From Hyphomicrobium zavarzinii ATCC 27496 (GTDB lineage Bacteria; Pseudomonadota; Alphaproteobacteria; Rhizobiales; Hyphomicrobiaceae): a stretch of DNA of 64,000 nt. Under the pieces are notes generated by a model. It saw only the letters and a list, made by a program, of their open reading frames with translations. It was not told the DNA's origin and made no database searches. This document shows, in pieces, positions 58,447 to 64,000 of the stretch. The DNA lies in NCBI RefSeq assembly GCF_000383415.1, contig NZ_KB911263.1, positions 1 through 64,000 on the forward strand, given 5' to 3'. The first letter of the stretch is position 1. Each line of letters begins with the position of its first letter. Both the position numbers and the translations under genes were made by a program.

Positions 58447-58821
58447 CTACTTCTTCTGCAGACCCTGCATGGCCTCGCCGACCAGACGGCCGAGTTCCTG
58501 CGCCTGCAGTGCGTAAGCCTGCATCTGCGCCTGGGCGAAACGGCTCTGGTGCGCGAGCACCTCCTGAATGTCCTTGGCGCTGGCGAGGTCGCTCGCGAGC
58601 GCGAAAGCGGCTTCGGCGTTCTGCTTGGCGAACTTCGTCGCGCGGTCCTGCACGACGCGGAAGCCACTGGAAACGTCGTTGGCCGGCAGCGATTTCGTCC
58701 AGAAGCTCATCGCCTGGGTCATGGCATCCATGAACTGACCATAGGCCGCCCGGGCCTGGTCGACGTTCTTCTCAGCCAGATCGCGCATCTGTTGAGGGAT
58801 TTCGAACGGGTTTTGTGACAT
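58447..58821 (-). CDS. Phasin family protein
   Basis: The 124-residue all-helical protein starts MSQNPFEIPQQMRDLAEKNV and has EKNVDQARAAYGQFMDAMTQ, typical of phasins, which coat polyhydroxyalkanoate granules. It has long amphipathic helices and no cysteine. GGAG precedes the start. Whether PHA is made here cannot be seen from this window; phasin-like proteins may also act as general stress proteins. Confidence 0.87.
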   Translation of the reverse strand: MSQNPFEIPQQMRDLAEKNVDQARAAYGQFMDAMTQAMSFWTKSLPANDVSSGFRVVQDRATKFAKQNAEAAFALASDLASAKDIQEVLAHQSRFAQAQMQAYALQAQELGRLVGEAMQGLQKK

Positions 58822-58933
58822 GAGCTTCTCCGGCTTTATTGCTGAACTTGGGGGTGACTGTATTGGTAGCGCCTATCGCGCTTCACGCATACTGGCTTCT
58901 TGTGACTCCTTGCATGAAAAGCCAGCACTCAAA

Positions 58934-59851
58934 TTACTCCGGCAGCGGGATAAACTCTTGTCCGTCCGTCGGAACCGGGGCGAAACGCCGAGCTTTCCAG
59001 TCTGCTTTTGCCGCATCGATCCGGTCTTTGGAGGAGGAGACGAAATTCCACCAGATATGGCGCGGCCCATCCATCGGCTCGCCGCCGACCAGCATCAGGC
59101 GCGCCATCGAGGTCGCGAGGATCGAGATCCGGTCGCCCGGCCGGAACACCAGGAGCCGTCCCGCCCCGAACTGCTGCCCCGCCACGTCGATCTCGCCCGA
59201 AACCACGTAGACCGCACGCTCGTCGTAGTCGGCATCGAGCGGGAGCACCGCGCCCGGCGCCAGTGTCGCTTCCGCGTAGAAGCAGGGCTGGGGAAACTCG
59301 GCCGGCGACTGCGCGCCATAGAGCGAGCCCATGATGAGCCGCACTGTCTTGCCCTCGCCCGAGATGCGCGGAAGGGACGGCGCGTCGTAGTGCGCGAACG
59401 TCGGCTCGCCTTCCTCGTGCGATTTCGGCAGCGCGGCCCACGCCTGGATGCCGAACAGCCGCGGCCCCTTGGCCCGCTCTTCAGGGCTCGCACGCTCCGA
59501 ATGCACGATGCCGCGCCCCGCCGACATCAGATTGAGCTCGCCTGGGCGGATCGGCAGCTCCGTGCCGAGGCTGTCACGATGCATGATCTCGCCGTCGAAC
59601 AGATAGGTCACTGTGGCGAGACCGATATGAGGATGCGGACGAACGTCGATGCCGGTCCCGATCAGAAACTCGGCCGGGCCCATCTGGTCGAAGAAGATGA
59701 ACGGCCCCACCATCTGCTTTGCGGCGGCGGGAAGCGCGCGACGCACCTCGAAGCCGCCGAGATCGCGCACCCGCGGCACCACGATATGCTCGATCGCATC
59801 GCAAGAAGCCGCGTCGCCAGGCTTCGGATCGTCACAAGGCTGCCAGCTCAT
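58934..59851 (-). CDS. Pirin family bicupin protein
   Basis: The 305-residue protein has the two-cupin pirin fold. The N-terminal metal site is in [20 protein letters not shown] with HPHIG and His, and [13 protein letters not shown]. The second cupin is [20 protein letters not shown]. Pirins bind iron or other metals; some have quercetinase activity, others are regulatory. The role here is unknown. It is divergent from the AtzG-like gene. Confidence 0.88.
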   Translation of the reverse strand: MSWQPCDDPKPGDAASCDAIEHIVVPRVRDLGGFEVRRALPAAAKQMVGPFIFFDQMGPAEFLIGTGIDVRPHPHIGLATVTYLFDGEIMHRDSLGTELPIRPGELNLMSAGRGIVHSERASPEERAKGPRLFGIQAWAALPKSHEEGEPTFAHYDAPSLPRISGEGKTVRLIMGSLYGAQSPAEFPQPCFYAEATLAPGAVLPLDADYDERAVYVVSGEIDVAGQQFGAGRLLVFRPGDRISILATSMARLMLVGGEPMDGPRHIWWNFVSSSKDRIDAAKADWKARRFAPVPTDGQEFIPLPE

Positions 59852-60006
59852 TGCGTTCTCCTTCGCCCGAGGGGCAAGCGGCGATTGGGACCATAGGGGC
59901 GTTCTCCGACAGTCCCGTGACCCAACTTCGCCTTTGCCAGACTATCCACACACCATTACCGTGCATGAAAGATAAGGATTTCTGCCCGAGGATCACAAGA
60001 CACCCC

Positions 60007-60201
60007 ATGGCAACCGACGATACCGCGGACTTGATCGACAAGGCCGCAGCCAATCTGGGGCTCACCATCGCGCCCGAATGGAAGCCCAACGTGCAAATGT
60101 TCTTTGAGGTTGCACGCGGCATGGCCCGCATGATCGAGAGCACGAACGCGGTCACGGCCGCCGAAGCCGCCCCCGTCTTCACGCCAAGATCATCGGAATG
60201 A
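60007..60201 (+). CDS. atzG: DUF4089/AtzG-like small subunit
   Basis: The 64-residue helical protein begins MATDDTADLIDKAAANLGLT and carries PNVQMFFEVARGMARMIEST, the DUF4089 pattern of AtzG, the partner of AtzE. AtzG wraps AtzE as GatC wraps GatA. Its stop overlaps the AtzE start as ATGA, so both are made together. A start at 59965 (MKDKDF) is possible but ATG 60007 gives the usual length. Confidence 0.8.
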   Translation: MATDDTADLIDKAAANLGLTIAPEWKPNVQMFFEVARGMARMIESTNAVTAAEAAPVFTPRSSE

Positions 60202-61580
60202 GCACTTTGCACAGCTTTGCCTCAGCCCGCACGATCGCGAACGCCGTCTTGCGCGGAGAAACCTCGGCAGAGGAGATCACCCGCGCCGCGCTCGATCGCG
60301 TGGCGGAGCAGGATGGAGCGATCGGCGCCTTCACCGACATCACCGCCGAGCGCGCTCTCGAGGAAGCGAAGGCGGTGGACCGCGCTCGCGCTGCGGGCGC
60401 GGCGCTGGGACCGCTCGCCGGCGTCCCCTATGCCGTCAAGAACCTCTACGGCGTGACCGGACTTGCCACCCGCGCAGGATCGAAGATCAACGCCGCCGAT
60501 CCGCCGGCACATGCAGACGCGCTGCTCGTTTCGCGCATGAAAGCCGCAGGCGCCGTGCTTCTCGGCGCCCTCAACATGGGCGAGTACGCCTACGACTTCA
60601 CGGGCGAGAACGCCCACTATGGCCCCTCCCGCAATCCGCTCGATCCCACCCGCATGACCGGAGGATCGTCAGGCGGCTCGGCGGCGGCGGTCGCGGCGGG
60701 CTTCGTGCCCGTGTCTCTCGGCTCCGACACCAACGGCTCCATCCGCGTGCCAGCCGCCTTCTGCGGCCTCTATGGGTTGAAACCCACCTACGGCCGCCTG
60801 CCGCGCACCGGAACCTTCCCTTTCTGCGACAGCCTCGATCATCTGGGACCGTTCGCGCGATCGGTCGAGGATCTCGCACTCACCTACGATGCGCTGCAGG
60901 GTCACGATGCGTCCGATCCGGTGTGTGCACGCCGCCCGGTGCAGAAGACGTCGCCCGAGATCGCGAAGGGCGGAGACGGCTTGCGCATCGCCGTTGCGGG
61001 CGGCTATTTCCGTAACGATGCCGAGCCCGGTGCGCTGGCCGCGCTCGATTGGGCGGCGAAAACCGTCGGCGCGGTCGACGAGATCGACGTCCCCCAGGTG
61101 GCCGAGGCGCGCGCCGCCGCATTCCTCATCACCAATGCGGAAGGAAGCGCCCTGCACCTCGAGCGCCTCCGCAAGCGTCCCGCGGATTTCGATCCCGACA
61201 CCCGCGACCGCTTCATCGCGGGCGCCATGATTCCGGCCTCCTGGTACGTCTCGGCCCAGCGCTTCCGCCGCATTTTCGAGAGCACGATGGCGGAGCTGTT
61301 CGAACGCTACGACATCATCCTCGCCCCCTCCGCGCCATGCCGCGCGCCGAAGCTCGGCCAGAAGACCATCGTGCTCGGAGGCCGCGAGGTGCCGCTGCGC
61401 GCCAACATGGGGATCTACACGCAGCCGATCTCGTTCGTAGGCCTGCCCGTGGCAGCCGTTCCCGTGCGCGAGAGCGATGAGCTTCCCTACGGCATTCAGG
61501 TGATCGCCAAGCCGTGGCATGAGCACCATTGCCTGCGCATCGCAGCCGTTCTGGAGAAGGCCAGCGCCGCACGCGGCTAG
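60198..61580 (+). CDS. atzE: AtzE-type amidohydrolase (1-carboxybiuret hydrolase family)
   Basis: The 460-residue amidase-signature protein has the triad Lys81 ([11 protein letters not shown]), cis-Ser157 ([15 protein letters not shown]) and nucleophile Ser181 ([14 protein letters not shown]), at the same 76- and 24-residue spacing as in AtzE. With AtzG it should be an AtzE/AtzG heterotetramer. In Pseudomonas the enzyme hydrolyses 1-carboxybiuret from cyanuric acid breakdown. No other atz gene is nearby, so the substrate may differ. Its stop shares CTAG with the stop of the convergent AraC gene. Confidence 0.87.
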   Translation: MSTLHSFASARTIANAVLRGETSAEEITRAALDRVAEQDGAIGAFTDITAERALEEAKAVDRARAAGAALGPLAGVPYAVKNLYGVTGLATRAGSKINAADPPAHADALLVSRMKAAGAVLLGALNMGEYAYDFTGENAHYGPSRNPLDPTRMTGGSSGGSAAAVAAGFVPVSLGSDTNGSIRVPAAFCGLYGLKPTYGRLPRTGTFPFCDSLDHLGPFARSVEDLALTYDALQGHDASDPVCARRPVQKTSPEIAKGGDGLRIAVAGGYFRNDAEPGALAALDWAAKTVGAVDEIDVPQVAEARAAAFLITNAEGSALHLERLRKRPADFDPDTRDRFIAGAMIPASWYVSAQRFRRIFESTMAELFERYDIILAPSAPCRAPKLGQKTIVLGGREVPLRANMGIYTQPISFVGLPVAAVPVRESDELPYGIQVIAKPWHEHHCLRIAAVLEKASAARG

Positions 61581-62401
61581 GACGCGCGGCGCACCTTCCG
61601 CAAGCTCGGAGACGCCGGCGCGCCGAACGTCAGGCGGAATTGCCGCGCAAAGTGCGCTTGATCCGCGAAACCCGCCGCATGGGCGGCTTCCGTGAAGGTG
61701 CTGCCAGCCACGATCTCGCCGATCGCCGCACGCAGCCTCTGCCACACACGGAAACGCCGGAACGGCACACCAACCTCCTCGGCGAAGAGATGCTGGAACC
61801 GGGAGGACGAGAGCCCGACGCTGCGCGCCACGTCGGCGGCGGGCATCGCGTCCTGTGCGCGCTCGGACAGCAGCACGACGGCACGCGCGACGCGTCCATC
61901 GAGCGGGCGCTTGGCGCGCGGCTTCGAGAACGCGATGAGACTGTCGAGCGCGTCGCCGACGGCTCCCGCCCCCGACGATGTTTCGTAGAGATCGCGGAGG
62001 AGTGCGATCTCGCCATCATCACCGATCAGCGCGCCCCGCTCGTCGCAGGCCCCACGCACCAGCGGAGCGAGCGCATGAGCTCCCGCCTCGTTCGGTTCGA
62101 GATAGAGCACCGCGATGGGCGAGCCGCCCACATCGAGCTCGTAGGAGACCCCCGCCGGCACGACTGCTGTCCGGCAGCGTATCCATGCGCCGCCAGCGAC
62201 CCGCAGTCCGAACGCTTCGTAGAGACCGGCGAGATAGACTGGCACGCTATGGGCATGCGGCGCATTGTAGGTGAGCGGTCCCACGAACAGCCCGCGGCCC
62301 CGATCCAGATGCCAGATCGGAAGGAAAGCACCGGAAGCTGTCGCAGCACGTTCGTACAAGCGCCTGGGGTCCCCGATCGCTAGCCTCTCCCGATCGCGCA
62401 T
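61577..62401 (-). CDS. AraC family transcriptional regulator
   Basis: The 274-residue protein has a cupin-like N-terminal effector domain (FVGPLTYNAPHAHSVPVYLA) and a C-terminal AraC DNA-binding domain with two helix-turn-helix motifs, PAADVARSVGLSSSRFQHLF and TFTEAAHAAGFADQAHFARQ. It diverges from the exported metallo-beta-lactamase-fold gene 23 bases away, a likely target. ATG 62401 is preferred; the frame continues to 62533. Confidence 0.87.
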   Translation of the reverse strand: MRDRERLAIGDPRRLYERAATASGAFLPIWHLDRGRGLFVGPLTYNAPHAHSVPVYLAGLYEAFGLRVAGGAWIRCRTAVVPAGVSYELDVGGSPIAVLYLEPNEAGAHALAPLVRGACDERGALIGDDGEIALLRDLYETSSGAGAVGDALDSLIAFSKPRAKRPLDGRVARAVVLLSERAQDAMPAADVARSVGLSSSRFQHLFAEEVGVPFRRFRVWQRLRAAIGEIVAGSTFTEAAHAAGFADQAHFARQFRLTFGAPASPSLRKVRRAS

Positions 62402-62424
62402 AGCAATTCGGAGAGACGACCTCA

Positions 62425-63423
62425 ATGTCCATCGCAGATTTCCGCCCGAGCCGCAGGCAAATGCTGGGCTCCGCGGCTCTCCTCGCCGCCGCGCCCTTGG
62501 GGCTCGACGCCGTGCTCTCGCCCGCCGGTGCAAAGGCCGGCAAGCTCGGTCCGTGGCAGCCGAGGCACTGGCGCTACAAAGTGGGCGGTTTCGAGATGAC
62601 CGTGATCGCGGACAGCGAGGTCTTCATCGACGGCCCTTATCCCATCATCGGCGCCAACGCCAACGAAGCCGACGTCCGCAAGCTGATGCGGGAGAACCTG
62701 CTGCCCGAAGGGCGCTATCAGCCCGGCTTCACGCCCACCCTCATCAATACCGGCCGCGAGGTCGTGCTGTTCGACACCGGAAACGGCGAGAACGGCTTCG
62801 TGCCTCGCCCCAACGGCGGCTGGCTCGCAGCCGGCCTCGCGCCCGCGGGCTTCAAGCCCGAGGACATCGACGTGGTGGTGTTGAGCCACGGCCACCCCGA
62901 TCACGTTGGCGGCCTCATGGAAGGCGGCAAGCCGCTTTTTCCGAATGCGCGGTATGTCATCGGCCAGGTCGAGTACGACTTCTGGGCCCCGGAAGGAAAG
63001 CACACGGGCGATCTCGAAAAATTCGCAGCCGTGTTCCGCACGAACACCAAGGCGATCGCCGGCAAATTCACGTTCCTGAAGCCCGGTGACGACGTCGTGC
63101 CGGGTATCCGCGCCGTCGAAGCCTACGGCCATACGCCCGGCCACCTGAACTTCCACATCGAGAGCGAAGGACAGGCCATCTATTTCTGGGGCGATTGCGC
63201 CCACCATCAGGTGGCGTCACTGGCCGAGCCCGGCTGGCACTGTGTTTTCGACAGCGACAAAGAACAGGCCGCAAAGACCCGCAAGCGCGTCTACGACATG
63301 CTCGCGACGGAGCGCATTCCCGTCATCGGCTATCATATGCCGTTCCCCTCCGTCGGCTACATCGAGCGGCGCGGAAACACGGCGTACAGCTGGCTGGCGC
63401 ACACCTACCAGCTCAATCCCTGA
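62425..63423 (+). CDS. Exported metallo-beta-lactamase-fold hydrolase (Tat signal)
   Basis: The 332-residue protein has a Tat-type signal with RRQML in PSRRQMLGSAALLAAAPLGL and a cleavage near PAGAKA. The MBL fold has LFDTGNGENG and SHGHPDHVGG (HxHxDH), then a metal His in GHTPGHLNFH and Asp in WGDCAHH. The fold matches AHL-lactonase-like and related hydrolases. A quorum-quenching role is possible but unproven. GGAGAGA precedes the ATG. It lies next to the divergent AraC regulator. Confidence 0.85.
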   Translation: MSIADFRPSRRQMLGSAALLAAAPLGLDAVLSPAGAKAGKLGPWQPRHWRYKVGGFEMTVIADSEVFIDGPYPIIGANANEADVRKLMRENLLPEGRYQPGFTPTLINTGREVVLFDTGNGENGFVPRPNGGWLAAGLAPAGFKPEDIDVVVLSHGHPDHVGGLMEGGKPLFPNARYVIGQVEYDFWAPEGKHTGDLEKFAAVFRTNTKAIAGKFTFLKPGDDVVPGIRAVEAYGHTPGHLNFHIESEGQAIYFWGDCAHHQVASLAEPGWHCVFDSDKEQAAKTRKRVYDMLATERIPVIGYHMPFPSVGYIERRGNTAYSWLAHTYQLNP

Positions 63424-63432
63424 TCTGCGAAA

Positions 63433-63471
63433 CGGCGCCCGGAAATAAGCAAGCGACCGGGCGCCGCCTTT
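63433..63471 (+). terminator. Hairpin after the exported MBL-fold gene, weak terminator
   Basis: A perfect 10-bp stem CGGCGCCCGG/CCGGGCGCCG with a 14-base loop lies nine bases after the stop, followed only by CCTTT. It may be a weak intrinsic terminator. Confidence 0.5.
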
Positions 63472-63525
63472 GCGGCACGCCCGGGATCGACTAACGTCGG
63501 CCGCTTGAGCAACCTCCGGACGCCG

Positions 63526-64000
63526 ATGTCGCACGAGCTGTCATTCAAGACGACCATGAATTTCGCGTATGGCGAGCCCGCGCCGGTGAGCCCTGGGATC
63601 GTGCGTGTCGTCGCCAACAATCCGAGCCCGTTAACCTTCAAGGGCACGAACACCTATCTGGTCGGCATGACCGAGCTCGCGATCATCGACCCGGGTCCGC
63701 TCGACGACACTCATCTGGCTGCCATTCTGAAAGCGGCGGCCGGCCGTCCCATCCGCCAGATCCTGGTTACGCACGCCCATCGCGATCACGTGGACGGCGC
63801 GGCCGCCCTGCAGGCCGCGACCGGCGCGCCGATCATGGGGCTGGGACGCGATCTGATCGCCGCCGAAGGTCCCTCCGTCAATCCGCAGGGCGCCGAGTTC
63901 ATCGACTATGTTTTCACGCCCGACGTGAAGCTCGCCCACGGCGACATGATCAACGAGAAGGAATGGAGGATCGAAGCCATCCACACGCCTGGCCACGCTC
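63526..64000 (+). CDS. Metallo-beta-lactamase-fold hydrolase, LACTB2-like (3' end outside window)
   Basis: The reading frame starts at ATG 63526 (MSHELSFKTTMNFAYGEPAP) and runs off the right edge after 158 codons. It has TFKGTNTYLVG, AIIDPGPLDDTHL, the metal-binding THAHRDHVDGAA and the next ligand motif beginning HTPGHA. This arrangement is that of the LACTB2/YcbL-like branch of the fold. No signal peptide is seen, so it is probably cytoplasmic. The function and length cannot be finished from this window. Confidence 0.82.
   Translation, partial: MSHELSFKTTMNFAYGEPAPVSPGIVRVVANNPSPLTFKGTNTYLVGMTELAIIDPGPLDDTHLAAILKAAAGRPIRQILVTHAHRDHVDGAAALQAATGAPIMGLGRDLIAAEGPSVNPQGAEFIDYVFTPDVKLAHGDMINEKEWRIEAIHTPGHA

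Overview
This 64 kb window is a gene-dense, high-GC bacterial chromosome segment with short intergenic gaps. I see no insertion sequence, prophage, CRISPR array or rRNA operon. Several gene orders are the conserved core arrangements of Hyphomicrobiales (Rhizobiales) Alphaproteobacteria: rsmA-pdxA-surA-lptD-lptG-lptF next to pepA; ispDF facing dusB-ntrB-ntrC-ntrY-ntrX-dat-hfq-hflX; cinA-like/COQ10-like/lipA; and eno/ftsB/E1alpha/E1beta. A Hyphomicrobium-like or related organism is my best guess. The genus is inference.

Layout. 1-3.7 kb: the 3' end of ccdA, thiD, an MFS transporter and the murein-dipeptide epimerase dgcA. 3.8-9.3 kb: a very large membrane-anchored coiled-coil protein that resembles the rhizobial growth-pole ring proteins, an orphan HPt protein, and a ferredoxin/ferredoxin-NADP reductase pair. 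9.3-19.6 kb: a minus-strand rsmA-pdxA-surA-lptD-lptG-lptF run for outer-membrane biogenesis, then pepA. 19.7-23 kb: three poorly characterised membrane or secreted proteins and mazG. 23-35.3 kb: an FAD monooxygenase, hflX, hfq, a D-amino acid transaminase, and the two nitrogen two-component systems ntrYX and ntrBC with dusB. 35.4-40.3 kb: ispDF, a MarR regulator, a CinA-like amidase, a pentapeptide-repeat protein, a COQ10-like protein and lipA.

40.3-47.4 kb: a small membrane protein, two paralogous lipoproteins, and an E1alpha/E1beta pair related to pyruvate dehydrogenase but with key residues replaced. The pair sits where relatives carry a complete pdh operon. ftsB, a methyltransferase and eno follow. 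47.6-52.3 kb: a queuosine island (queC, yhhQ-type transporter, queE, queD-like, queF) with a Dps gene inside it. 52.3-57.8 kb: a GT21 glycosyltransferase, an orphan terminator that suggests a small RNA, and a series of small conserved genes. 57.8-58.9 kb: tRNA-Gln, a palindromic repeat, tRNA-Pro and a phasin. 58.9-64 kb: a pirin, an AtzG/AtzE-type amidohydrolase pair, an AraC regulator and two metallo-beta-lactamase-fold proteins, the last cut by the window edge.

The most unusual observations are the degenerate E1alpha/E1beta pair (lipoyl lysine replaced by Thr, catalytic His replaced by Pro, no E2/E3 beside it), a QueD homologue whose CxxxHxH motif has Asn for Cys, the growth-pole-ring-like protein at about half the length of the Agrobacterium protein, the paralogous lipoproteins in the pdh slot, and the orphan intrinsic terminator near 53.55 kb.
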